This document shows, one piece after another, positions 50,590-62,707 of a DNA stretch of 64,000 bases. The translations under genes and the position numbers were made by a program. The first letter of the stretch is position 1. Each line of letters opens with the position of its first letter. The DNA is from Brachynemurus nebulosus (Eukaryota; Arthropoda; Insecta; Neuroptera; Myrmeleontidae): NCBI GenBank assembly GCA_035578155.1, contig JAPWDM010000033.1:139001-203000 (forward strand), written 5' to 3'. The notes beneath the pieces are model-generated. The model searched no databases. It saw only the letters and a program-made list of their open reading frames with translations, and had not been told where the DNA came from.

Positions 50590-51380
50590 ACTGGGTTGGT
50601 CATCGACAAGATGCTTGAATAGCGAAATCTGGCAAAAGTTCTCGAATATTCTTTCAATAATCAGAAAAGATATAAAAAATCCTTAATCAATGGATTGACC
50701 AACGAAAAAGTAACCAAGTACCAATATTTAGAATAAGTTCTAGAATATTCTTTTTGGAAATTAGAAAAAATATCGAATATCTGATTTCACCACCAAATTT
50801 TTCATCGAAAAGCGATCAATTAACGGAATTCGGCAAAGGTTCGAGAATATTCTATTCTGAAAATAGAAAATATATCAAAAAACCGACTTCACCATTGGTT
50901 TGGGCATCAAAAAAGTGTCCAAATAGCAGAATTCGTCAAAAGTTCTAGAATATTCTTTTTGGAAATCAGAAAAATTATTGAAAATTTTGCATCACCATTG
51001 GATTGTTCATCAAAAAAGTAACCAAGAAATGAAATTCGGTAAAAGCTCTAGAATATTCTATGTGAAAATCAGATAAGATATCCAAAACTTGATTTCACCA
51101 TCGAATTAGTTAGTTAAAAAGGATCCATGTAGCGAAATTTAACGAAAGTTCGAGAATGTTCTATCTGGATATCAGCTAGGATATCGAAAAATTTACTTCA
51201 CCATTTGTTTAGTCCTCGAAAAACAAGTTAAATGCAGGTGAAAACATTTGACAAAAGTTTCTATTCGAAAATTAATAAAGATGTCGAAAAACCAAAATCA
51301 CTATTAGAAGAATTATTGAAATAGAAGCTAAATAAAGATATTTAACAAAAGTTTTAGAATGTTCTGTTCGAGAACTAGCA
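50590..51380 (+). repeat. Tandem array, 103-bp units with heat-shock-element-like core
   Basis: Eight units of 99-104 bp. Each holds GATTTCACCA-like and GAAATTCGGCAAAAG blocks followed by a TTCtaGAAtaTTC core. Cores start at 50639, 50738, 50840, 50943, 51046, 51149, about 51253 and 51352. Five are perfect TTCnnGAAnnTTC (50639, 50738, 50840, 50943, 51149), two have one changed base, one is disrupted. Confidence 0.92.
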
Positions 51381-51389
51381 AAGATAAAG

Positions 51390-52450
51390 AATTACTTATC
51401 ATAAACTGGTTATAATTGATGAATTTAGGCTCCATTAGTCCCATTGATTTGGTCAACGATAGTGTATTTTTAAAAAATTTGACAAGTCGTTACTTTTCGC
51501 AATCGTAAACTTTAATCGTAAATATCTCCTAAACGGTGCGTCACAGCTCAAAAATAACGAAATTTTTGAAGGCTTAAGCGAAGCAGGTTGTGGGTATTCC
51601 GAACGTACTGCGACTATCAAAACCTACTTTTCGTTATCGAAAATTATCGATACCGCGTAACTTGTCATAAATTGATTATAACTAGTTAATTTTGACTCTG
51701 TTAGTCCCATTGCTCTGGTCAGTAACCGAAAAATTTTATAAAAAACTACTTTTCGTTAGCTTTCGCTATCGAAAACTTTAATCGTAAATATCTCCTAAAC
51801 GGTGCGTCGTAGCTCAAAAATAACGAAATTTTTGAAGGCTTAAGCGAAGCAAGTTGTGGGTATTCCGAACGTATTGCGACTATCAAAACCTACTTTTCGT
51901 TATCGAAAATTATCGATACCGCGTAACTTGTCATAAATTGATTATAACTAGTTAATTTTGACTCTGTTAGTCCCATTGCTCTGGTCAGTAACCGAAAAAT
52001 TTTATAAAAAACTACTTTTCGTTAGCTTTCGCTATCGAAAACTTTAATCGTAAATATCTCCTAAACGGTGCGTCGTAGCTCAAAAATAACGAAATTTTTG
52101 AAGGCTTAAGCGAAGCAAGTTGTGGGTATTCCGAACGTATTGCGACTATCAAAACCTACTTTTCGTTATCGAAAATTATCGATACCGCGTAACTTGTCAT
52201 AAATTGATTATAACTAGTTAATTTTGACTCTGTTAGTCCCAGTGCTCTGGTCAGTAACCGAAAAATTTTATAAAAAACTACTTTTCGTTAGCTTTCGTTA
52301 TCGAAAACTTTAATCGTAAATATCTTCTAAACGGTGCGTCGTAGCTTAAAACTAACGAAATTTTTGAAGGCTTAAGCGAAGAAAGTTGTGGGTATTCCGA
52401 ACGTATTGCGACTATCAAAACCTACTATTCGTTATCGAAAATTATCGATA
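51390..52450 (+). repeat. Tandem array, 266-bp satellite units
   Basis: Four head-to-tail units. The word TACCGCGTAACTTGTCATAA starts at 51651, 51917 and 52183, giving a period of exactly 266. The middle units are almost identical; the first and last are diverged. Internal words TCGAAAATTATCGATA and AAGGCTTAAGCGAAGCA are partly self-complementary. Non-coding. Confidence 0.95.
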
Positions 52451-54597
52451 TCGAAAATAACGATATTTCCAAAATGGATGATATAAGGAAACAAAGTATT
52501 CTTTCAAATATATAACATCAACTATAAATTTTCGTTATCAAAATCTTTCGATCGAAAATAGATTGCAAATAGTATCCAATTTTTTTAAACTTATGGTTGT
52601 GATTTTTTATATCGTCAGTCATGTTTGTTTATTACACTTTTATGTTCAGTAAATAATTAGAAGATAAAATAATATTTTCCTGCCTTTTTTCATGGTGCCT
52701 AGGGCGACATTCAGGGTTAATCCGGCCCTGTAACTAACATCTGCAACTAAAAACTAAATTACTTATTAGTTAATACAATGAGTTGAATTTTTCAGTCATT
52801 AGTTGCAAAAAAGTATTTTTGTCATTGGTTTTTAATTATTAGTTGCAACTAACATCTAGGCATCTAGCCAATAGTGACTACTGTTTTGTTGAAAATTAAT
52901 AAATGTTAATAAAGTGTGCTACACTTCACTGAAAGTATCATTTTCCTTTGCATTTACATAATAACAATTAAAATTTGTAAATGACTACAGATATTGAAAT
53001 TACAGTTTATTTTCATTTTTTAACCCCTCATACTTGTTTTTGCGCTACTGGAGAACTTGACAGGATGATTTATAGTACACTATAGAGTCCGGGCTCTAAT
53101 AATAATAAATAATTTAAATAACTTTGTTTTAAAATTACATTGTTGATTTATAGTTTCTTCATTTCTTAATGATAACATCTGTAATATTGTTAATTTAATA
53201 GTTTTCACAGGACTGATTAATGATTATCATTTACAACATAATAATGACAAAAAATTTGATTTTGTATTGATACTTGTTTATTTTTAATGTTAATTTTTAT
53301 ATTTTGTACCTTTATCATTTGAAATAAATAGTCTTACATCAATATTATATTATGTAAATCTCCACGCACAATGGGGTATTTGACAGTATCAAAGAAAAGC
53401 AATGAAAACAAATTTTAATGAAAATTTATAATAAAAGACAGCAGTTTATTATAATAATTCATCTTAACTATCATTATTTGATTTAAAAAAATTTAATTAA
53501 AAAAGTAATTTTTTAGCCAAAATCCACGTAAGCAGAAACGGGCTGTGACGTTGCTTTCTCTTATATTTCAACACTATCACCACTAGTGTCGCTACTTAAT
53601 TTCTGGTTAGCAAACGTAACTATGGAAATTAATCAAAATTTAATATTTTTTTAAAAACCAACAATTTCTTTTCCTAGTTACAGGAAAAATGAACATTTTT
53701 TTTTCTTAGTTACAGGACACCTGTTGCTATCTAGAGAATGTGACGTAACTGACAGCTAGTAAACGTTTTCGCGCAAATTTTGAGAACAAATACTAAAATA
53801 ATTTTTTCTAACAATTTTCGGCATTATTTTTAAAAATTAAAAACGTATACATGCATAATACATAAATATGTGTGTTTTAAAATAATTTCCCAAAATTAGT
53901 CAAATTCCCCATTAACAAATATACAGTGATTTAATTAAAACCACTTTTGCAAAGAAGTACAGCTAAATAATCGTTTTTACCCAGGTTTCGGGAATTTTCC
54001 CGTCGCCCATCTCTACTCCCAGGGATACCTTAGGAAAAGGCCTTCGAAGATTTGCTGCAATTGGCTTAATTATGTATTTATATTTTGTTTTAAAAAATTA
54101 AGGGAATGTTATTCACATGTTGTACCGTAATGTTACCATCGATTAAATATTATAAATTTGTATTATCTATACCGTCTGGAAAAAATCTTAAAAATGGACC
54201 TTTTTATATGTCCAATTAACTTTACCCCCCCCCCCCAAGAAATACAATTTGAACCACAACTTTAGGGGCTGGTTTCACCCCGTAAAAATGGAAGATGGCC
54301 GCTAAAAAATATACGGCATATTTTTTGATATTCTACACACCAGCGAAGTTTCATCAATATTTCGATTTTCATTCTGAGTGCAGCTCCGTGTTAGTGACAC
54401 AACTATTTCTAACAAACTACTAGTGTTCTATAAAATTTTCTGTCGTTGCCAGTCTTCGTTTCTTTAAATCATCACCTTTTTTCAGTTTATATAGTACATT
54501 CATGTTCTCAAAAAGTTTACTTGATATTAATTCAGAAGCTATAAAACTTAGGTAAGTAATTTTATCATATAAAAAATTACATAATCTCATAAGTATA

Positions 54598-54970
54598 CCA
54601 ACAGCTCACTATAAAGAACACTTTGGAATGTGAGACAGAATTATACTTCTTACTCTTTTTAACTAATAAAATACCCGTGTACTTATACACCGAGTAGTTA
54701 ACGTAATTAATATCATGTGATAGAAAAGTAAAATGTAACCTTTGCTTTAAGCTGAACAACAAAAAATAACTACAATTCTTTTTTTAGAATGTAGTTACCA
54801 ATTTTATTTTTACCAAAAATTTATTAATCTATGTATGCTTATATTTTCATTGTATGTTGTTGTAAGTCACAGTGAGCAATCTGTACATTGTTGATTTATT
54901 ACCTCAAAAGAGTAAGAATATATAATTCTATCTCACATTCCAAAGTGTTCTCTATAGCGAGCTGTTGCTG
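54598..54970. mobile_element. Pogo/mariner-type MITE, 373 bp
   Basis: Left CCAACAGCTCACTATAAAGA-ACACTTTGGAATGTGAGA; inverted right CAGCAACAGCTCGCTATAGA-GAACACTTTGGAATGTGAGA. TA at both edges. Arms of about 70 bp end in CTTACTCTTTT. Confidence 0.85.
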
Positions 54971-54999
54971 TATTTAGAAATAATTTTCACATTTATTTA

Positions 55000-57417
55000 T
55001 TCGCGTATTATCGAATAATTCCTTTTAGTAATGGTTACTATACGTTTGTAGAGAGAAGGGGTATTTTAACAATTCCCATGGAAGAAGGAAAGGTATATAA
55101 TATTGTAAAGGAAGGAGCATTTTCCAAAATACTGCTCAACATAATATTATGAATATTAAACGTGCGTATTATGAATGACGTCATTTTGTAAATAAACAGT
55201 AACGGCTCTAATTTAATTAAAACATTGCCATTGCTTTTAAAACAATATATTTAGTATATTTTTCTTATAATTGTGATTTCTACATAAAAACATAAACAAT
55301 TAATTAATTATTTTATTTAATATCTGTTCTATTTGATTCAATAATCAACTCTAATAAATTATTGTATTTTTTCGCGGTGCTTAAAGAATATTATAAATTA
55401 CTATAAACTGAAAACAAAAATTGCTAAAATTAATCGATTATTTACAATTTGTAACTATTTTTGTAAAATGATTATGTTTTGGTTTATAGTTTTCCATCTC
55501 TAATAAGACATATCTTTTTGATAAAAGTAGACACAGCCATAAATAAAACTATATATTTATAAAATTATCATTTTATTAATAAATAAATAAATACGAACAA
55601 AATACACAATCTTGAAGTTAAATTTTTATATGCTCATTAATTTTACATAAAATACGCTATTGAAATGTCACTCTAACCTATATTTTAATTTTTACATAAT
55701 TTTATTTTTTACAATATTATCAAATTTTTGTCGTTATTATCACACATTTTAATTAAAAGACGAATTCCTTAATTACGTAGAATGATTCCTTTTTCGGTAT
55801 TTCCTTTACTTTGTGTAATGTCAAAGTTTTTTTTTTATGAAAAATTTAGAAAAATTAACAAATTTTCGCTAGAAATGGTTGTATTTATTGATAAATAAAA
55901 TATTTACTGACCCAAATATTAATTTTATGGATTGTTACGTTTATTAATATTGTTATGAACTTAAGTTTTTGTAGGGCTCGATCTTGTGTGCTTATTTGCA
56001 CGTGTTTCAGTGTCTATTTACTCTTTTGTTTTTTTATTTTTTGTGGTACATTCAAAGGAAACTACGTATTCATTCTAACATATGTTATATTATATCTTGT
56101 CTCTCTCTTAAGAAATAGTCTCCATCCTTCTTCTATATTCCTAACTTTACCAACGGATGCCTAAGATAAACGGTAAAAACTTTTGCATTCGAACATTAAT
56201 ATAATTATAGTAATTGGAGGACCTTTCAAAAATTTGAAATCAATTACGTTTCATTTATTAGACTTGGAATTAAAAACAAAGTGTCAATAACAGTGGATTA
56301 TTTAACAATTTTACAGTATCTTTCATATTTCACTAAAAAACATGGGCTGGTAAAGATAGGGATTCGTTAACATCTTAACCTATTACTATTTTTTTTATAT
56401 TTTATGATAAACGATTATTTATTTCTTTTTACTAGTAATTTAAGTTTATGGAAAATTTATTTATCAATCAAATCAAAGACTTTTTTTAGTTGATTTTATT
56501 AAAAAAGTTAAATAAAACTAAATTAATTTCGTCTTCATTTTATTCAAATTTGAATCGAAAATTATGGTAAAGTTACGTGGGTTTACGGTATTTTTATTCA
56601 TTTCCCTATTACCTATTTGCATATTTTCTCTGTAGATTAAAAATATATTTTTAAAAATAATAATCATATTCCATAAAATTTATGGGAAATTAATAATTAA
56701 TTTTTATGTGACAAACGTAATTCTAAGGTGAGGCGTAATTTTTATCGGACTTTAATTTTATTCTTTTCCTTATTAATGTGATTCTGGCCTTAAAATAATA
56801 TAAAATCCATCAAGTGCGTTTTGGACATGCATAAAATTAAGGTTCTTTAGGGGCCTGTTTTCACAACTTTTGGAATAAAATATGTATGAAATTGAAATGT
56901 ATATACATATACATTTTGGTAAAATTTTAGGGTTTTATTTTTTGTTTTATAATTTTTGCATAAAACTGTACTTCTTACTTTATTTGTTTATCTGTCACAT
57001 ATACCCAACTCGTCTAAAATTGATTTATTGTTTTTGACTCCTCCCACTGCTTCTATCGCTACTATTTACTCATCGTTATAGAGCGGATAAGATAATTTTT
57101 TATAGATCGGATTAAGTATAAAAAATATAAAAATTATAAAATCAGTAAAATCATTGATCTTATGAATACGAGTATATCAAAACCAAAAACAACAGAATCT
57201 TAAAAATCTTAAAAATAAAAAGCTAAAACTTTTTTTAAAAATTTTATTATGTGAGATATATTAAAAATAAAAAAGGGCCCCAAATTTTATTAAAGTTTTG
57301 TTTGTTTAACTAGATAAGCACGTGTATGTAAACAAAACATTACCTACCATTCACACGATCGGCATTCTTTTCAGTTTGAATAGATAAACTCTTTATATTT
57401 GTTTAACATTTTAAAAT
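55000..57417. other. Gene-free AT-rich stretch
   Basis: I find no coding frame, RNA gene or bounded element here. The longest frame (69 aa at 55955) is Cys/Phe-rich low-complexity sequence without family features. Confidence 0.6.
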
Positions 57418-57421
57418 TTAA

Positions 57422-57839
57422 CTCTTTGTGCTTATAAGACATGTACAGCATGACAAGGTGGTTTGTCCATTAACTCTACCATATTTAAAGGTGTTTTGTC
57501 TGTTGGATCATAAGACATGTACCACATGACACACCGAATGTTGAACTGTAATGACTGCTCATACTTCACATTACATGAATATTTTATTTAATAACTGCAA
57601 ACACATTCATTTATTAGAATAAAATAATACAAAATCACGTTGAATTATCTTTTTAAAATTAAAAACTAATAAAAACAGCATTGAGGACGTATTTAGCGCA
57701 TTTAGTATTCAACTTTGGGGAAACAAGGTTAGAACGTCAAAAGAATCCGTCAAAAAAAGAACGTCGGTCGTTGTCATGTACTACATGTCTTACGAGCCTC
57801 TTTACAACTCACTTTTTTTTTTTGCTTGAGTGCAAAGAG
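57422..57839. mobile_element. piggyBac-like MITE with TTAA duplication
   Basis: CTCTTTGTGCTTATAAGACA at the left and inverted CTCTTTGCACTCAAGC at the right are flanked by TTAA on both sides (57418-57421, 57840-57843). The word AGACATGTAC occurs twice near the left end and once inverted near the right. Identity to piggyBac rests mainly on the TTAA duplication. Confidence 0.7.
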
Positions 57840-58297
57840 TTAATATCCGTACCTAGCTTACAATTTTTTAAAACTTTTAATTCTCGTACACAGGTACACA
57901 ACTATACTTACATAAAGTGATATACATAATCTAGTTGTCCATTTCATTCAAGAACATAAACAAAAATTAATTTTCGACGACATCCTACATACGTATTAAT
58001 AGTTGTGAACAGAGAACAAAGAGAACGAACATTACTATGTCTATACTAGGGAAACGAGCGTAACCACAAAGGATAGAAAATAAACCTCCACTATGTTATA
58101 TATGTGCACGCAGGGTTGTGTGTGTTAGTTCGTTGGATGGTGTGTGTATGGGTGTCTTGCATACATATATACATAATATGTACGTGGTGGTGGTACGTAT
58201 GATGTACGTATACCACGTACATATACCGTGTTAATACGAGAGGTAAACATATGACAACAATTGAAACATACCCATTGAGTGCTGGCAAATGAATGAG

Positions 58298-58375
58298 GAC
58301 TAAGTAGCCTAAGATGCACATAAATTCCCATAAGTGATTGCAGAAAAGAGATAGATGTATTCGTTCTATTTGTTC
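58298..58375 (+). repeat. Dispersed repeat shared with 40970-41050
   Basis: About 75 near-identical bases from TAGCCTAAGATGCACATAAA to TTCTATTTGTTCT. Confidence 0.75.
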
Positions 58376-58417
58376 TGTGGTTGTGAAAATGTACATACCA
58401 TTGATATTAGAATATAC

Positions 58418-58670
58418 AGGCTGGGCCATTTTAATCTATGCATCTAAATATCTCGCCAGAGGCGCCACCTATCAAAAAATGACTTTTACAAAAGTTGTGA
58501 AGGAGGACATTAAATGGTTACCTTAAATTTGACCTTGACCTTAATTCTCAAGGTCATTTTGAGGTCAAGTCGTATTTTTCAAATGGAAAGACCTATTTTT
58601 TATTTCGGATTTTGAAGGAGCGTGAGATTTCACGTCGAAAATGCTGAATCACTCATTTTAAACGAAATTA
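58418..58670 (+). repeat. MITE-like repeat fragment with AGGTCA cluster
   Basis: It starts ACAGGCTGGGCCATTTTAAT and TGCATCTAAATATCTCG, a form I recognise as a common insect mariner-class repeat end. TTGACCTTGACCTT and CTCAAGGTCATTTTGAGGTC-A follow at 58528-58567. Confidence 0.5.
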
Positions 58671-59029
58671 ATACCGTGAATACAGATAAAAATTTAAAAG
58701 CAAATTAACAAAACTACAAAACTAACACAAACTCTAAACAACAAATGTTTTTCACTGATTATTACACGATAAATTTGTACTTGTCTAACGAAAATTTGTT
58801 ACCTAGCAATTTAGCGAAGAGATTATTTAACTAAAAATACCCGTCAGCAAAGCTGGAAACAAACAACACTTAGGCAGCAAATTTGAATCTTTGAAAAGAA
58901 AAAAATTATTTTAAAAAAAATTACATATCTTAATTACTGACTGTTATTTAAAAAATGTTCTTCAATAATTAGGGCAACGAAAAATGTATTTTGACCTTTA
59001 CAGTATACTTTTACTGTAGATCAAATTAA

Positions 59030-59212
59030 CTAAAGTTGATCTGACGTCATTAACAAATAAAGCAAAATTAAACGTACCTACATATTTAGGTTACTATAGT
59101 CACTCGAATATAAAAATAACAAAAAGGAAAAGAGACAGAAGACTGGGTACGTCTAATTTTGCTTCATTTATTGCACATATTTGATGACGTCAGACCAACT
59201 TTTTTAAGTTAT
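59030..59212. mobile_element. Small TIR element with TGACGTCA motifs
   Basis: AAAGTTGATCTGACGTCAT and inverted AAAGTTGGTCTGACGTCAT; the arms also share AAGCAAAATTA.ACGTACC. No ORF. Confidence 0.65.
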
Positions 59213-60320
59213 TATTAGACTTGGGAGAACAGTGGTCCCGAACAGAATCGCCATATAAAATATTTTGAATTGGGGGGCTATAAATTTTATTAGAAGGCTG
59301 AGGATTGTCCCCTGGATTTGATGACTAGCCTAAGGAAGCTTTAAAGAAAAAATCAGTAAAAATCAAAAATTACCCATTTTTCATAATTTAATATATAATT
59401 TTAATTTTAAAAATAATTTAAAAAAAATTAATGTTTAATAAGTAAGTGGTCGACTGTAATAGAAATTAATTTAAACGAATTCAAAACATTTATATTGTAA
59501 ACAATATCTCTATTTCCTTTGTGATTATTTAAATAATATGTACATGTCACCTTCTTTATACCTGCTTTAATGTAAACAAAATTGATTGTATTAGTAGATT
59601 GTATCACTCTAGTAGGTCGCTCACAAGATTGAACATGGTTTTGTTTTTGCTTTAGAAAAATATAAAGATATGTATGTACATATAACAAGCAAAATGATTC
59701 ATAATATTGGCAATTAAAAAACACAAACAGACACAAAATAACATTAACGATGTGGTATTAATAGTAAAACGTCGTAAAACTGGTTTTTAAAAAGATTGAT
59801 AATATTTTTATGTTTTATGACAGCCCTCCAGTTCTATTCGTAGGCCCCCAGTACAAAATATTTTATATGACGACTCTGTTAGGGACCTTTTATTCCCATC
59901 TCTGGTTATTATACCATGTTAAAATGGATAATGGATTAAGGTAGAGTTTCTCAAATTTATTTTCTCCGTAAATATATTTCAAAATTTCAAATAAAATGAT
60001 AGATTGTTCGCGGCTACTAACCTAAGATGGCTTCGAAAAATACGTATACTGATCTATGGAATAGGTTAAATTAAATATCTTAAAATAAATACAGTGTTTT
60101 TTAAAAAGTTCGCTTTATCTGAGGAAATTGTTTACTATTAATTTTTTGAAAAATAGTGGGGTTATTTGGTGCCCCCCAGAAATTTATTTCCAGTTTATTT
60201 TAGATGAATCTTTGATGAAAAATAGCGAATTATCAACACTCATGTCACGACTCTATTTTAGATACAAGTACCATCAACGCCACCTTGTATGTATATTAGT
60301 TACACCGCCGGTAGTAAACG

Positions 60321-60714
60321 CAGTGTTAGCAACCCTGAAGAGTGGGATTATTGTGCCAGGGCCGTAAAATTATAGTAAATTTGAAAAAATTATAGTAGAT
60401 TAGAAAAATAATCGTCAGTGTCAATTTTATCACAATATTCATAAATTCAGCGCCCGTACTAGTGGCGACCTTTTTTTTTTTTTTGCTCGCCAAATGTTAA
60501 ATTTTCTATCCTCTCGGCGCCAAACGAAAAACATTTTGAAAATTAATTACCGAAAAATTTGCTTTCCCGGTCTAAAAATGTGGTTTATAAAAATTATAGT
60601 AGATTTAAGAAATTATAGTAGATTTAAGGATTATTGTAAAGGCATGATAGTACATAGTAAAAACGATGTAATTATAGTATGTCTACTATAATTATAGTAC
60701 GGTTGCTAACCCTG
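60321..60714. mobile_element. hAT-type MITE with perfect 8-bp target duplication
   Basis: Left CAGTGTTAGCAACCCTGAAG, inverted right CAGGGTTAGCAACCGTACTA, flanks AGTAAACG on both sides (60313-60320, 60715-60722). AAATTATAGTAGATTTAAG words repeat several times within it. Confidence 0.88.
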
Positions 60715-60959
60715 AGTAAACGACATATTTTTTTATAAAAGACATATGGAGAGTGGCAGGAACAGGATCTAAGCTAATAAAAATATTCAGAAAATTATCA
60801 GAATCGACATACTTATTTACATTACAAATTGTTAAATGTTAATTATTAGGTCGTTTTAACGTAAATGTATTAGAATTTTAAAGAAAGTAACTTATTTTTG
60901 TAAAATAAACAGCGGCCATTAAATATTGACCTAATTTTTTAAATTATGATTTTTTTTCA

Positions 60960-61110
60960 AAACTAATTTGTCCGGTTTTTTTTCCCGGTTATCAGTTAAG
61001 AAAAAAACACCGGTAATAACCGAGTCAAAAAAATAACCGAAAAAAACCGGTTCACCGAAACAAAAAACCGGTTTTTACGGTTAAAACCGGCCGGTTTTTC
61101 CCATCCCTAG
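60960..61110. repeat. AACCGG-rich hAT-like end
   Basis: Repeated AAAACCGG and CCGGTTTTT words end in CCCATCCCTAG, which inverted reads CTAGGGATGGG, a hAT-like terminus. A similar TATTCCCATCTCTGG lies at 59892-59906, so the two could bound one element of about 1.2 kb containing the MITE above. No target duplication was confirmed. Confidence 0.5.
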
Positions 61111-61115
61111 ACCGT

Positions 61116-62700
61116 ACAATAGAGTTGGAGTACACATTATTGTTTTTGAAGCAAAATCTTCATACTGGTTAACACTTTTTATAATCTATAACCTATAAAG
61201 TATCGATAGTATTGAATATTTTTTAATTTATTTGTATGTGATTTTTGTTGTAATTTAAGACTATTAATAAATATTCTAACAATATTTATATGTATACTAA
61301 TAAATATAACATCAGTAAATATAGAAAAATTTAAATCCAATCTTGTTTAATCATTGATATTCGTTAACACTTAAGGGTGAACTTAAAAAATTTTATACAT
61401 TTTCTTTTTTGATTTTGTATAACGTTCTACATTGTATTTAAAACTAGTAAAAAATTTCCAAAAAATTCTAAGAAAATTTATTTGGCCGGAAAATACACAA
61501 GAAGATCAAAAATATACCTTGTTTTCTTCCATTCCACCGCATAAACTATTGGAAATTAAGAAATGAAATTTTCAAATATGAAAATTGAAAGTGTAATCTA
61601 CGTCCTGACGAAGCCCTTTTTTCAATTTTTTTGTTTCATGTCAGTGCTAGAAGCTGCTAAAAATTTTCATTTTTGTCTAGCTTCTTTTTCGCAATTTACA
61701 AGAATACGATGTAAAATTTAAAAAAAAAACTCAACGTCAGGACGTCAAGTTACATTTGTTCTAGCGAATGAGTCTATTCTAAGAAAAATCTTTTTGAAAA
61801 TAGCTGCGGTGGAGTGGAAATTAGATTTTTTATTTCTGTCCTTACCGCACTGTTCCTTTTTTTCTAACAAAAAAGGCTTCAGTGATAACTCTTGGTCTCT
61901 GTACGAAAGGTCTCTCCATGGATATGTATATGCATGTATATTGTATATGCATGCATAATTATGTGAAACAAAGTCTTTATAGGATGAATGCACCAAAAGT
62001 TGACCAGTAAAGCGTTTTTGTATCTTTAAAATACAGTATCATATATAAACAACTATATACGAATTAATAGAGGACCTACGGATCACTTATCAATTTTCAA
62101 TACTTATTAATAAAGAATAATTTTATTCCGTTGATAAAATTGGTTTAATTTCTGCCGTAAAAAGTGATCCATACACAAATAAAATATTGATTTGGAGATT
62201 TAAAAAAAATACTTTCTAGACTTATTTAATGTTAATAATATAAATCTACACAATTATTCAAAATAATTTGAAAAAGCAAAATAAACTATTTAACGCTTAC
62301 AATGTATCAAACTGTATCAAATTTAAAAGTGTACACACTTGTCACTTGCAGACATTTAAACATTAATTTATTGTGGACTAGCAATTAATAATATAAAATA
62401 AAATAAATTGAAAGAAGCTGTCTTTATAGAAAATAAATTTCTTATTATTTAAAGAAAAATATGAATGGCTTACATTTAGTCCAAACCGAGTTTGGGTACG
62501 TCTACCCTATATATATTTATAAAATTGTCTACGGGAATCTATATAGTGTTGAATGAAATATTTGGATTTGAAATATTTGGATTTTGGAATACCATAATGT
62601 AATATTCAAAGCATACCAATGTTTTTCACATGTGTATTGTATACGTAATATGCGTATGCAATGTGTATGTATATATGTAAAAAGGTCTTTGTAGCACCTT
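61116..62700. other. Gene-free AT-rich stretch
   Basis: No feature recognised. A repeated TATATGCATG..TATATGCATGCAT patch is near 61925-61955. Confidence 0.55.
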
Positions 62701-62707
62701 TAAGTAT

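Larger units (their letters stand above)
50112..53094. mobile_element. Nested 3-kb TIR-bounded segment with satellite arrays
   Basis: Left GCCCGGACGTATAGTGCAGA-TCATAAATTATCCTGTCAA; inverted right GCCCGGACTCTATAGTGTAC-TATAAATCATCCTGTCAA. A third copy of TATAAATCATCCTGTCAA is at 50451. Target duplications are not clear. The interior carries the 103-bp and 266-bp arrays and part of another hAT-type end (52713-52729). Confidence 0.7.
49470..54015. mobile_element. Large non-coding hAT-type element, 4.5 kb, perfect 8-bp target duplication
   Basis: The left end TAGAGATGGGATTCTACCCG and inverted right end TAGAGATGGGCGACGGGAAA share the terminal 10 bp and sub-terminal GGGAAAATTCCCG palindromes. The flanks are CTCCCAGG on both sides (49462-49469, 54016-54023). 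The 8-bp duplication and short TIR fit hAT. No frame longer than 64 aa exists in it. It holds a second TIR-bounded segment (50112-53094) with two tandem arrays. The very large size for a transposase-less element suggests growth by nested insertion and array expansion. Confidence 0.88.

Noticed and set aside
50590..52450. CRISPR-like array
   Set aside because: Units of 103 and 266 bp are contiguous tandem repeats without unique spacers, in eukaryotic DNA.
58091..58429. 112-aa minus-strand frame with His/Thr repeats
   Set aside because: Low-complexity GTGTG/ACAT sequence; part overlaps a dispersed repeat.
59428..59736. 102-aa minus-strand frame
   Set aside because: Has a membrane-like start but no recognisable domain, AT-driven composition and no partner exon; chance length in AT-rich DNA.
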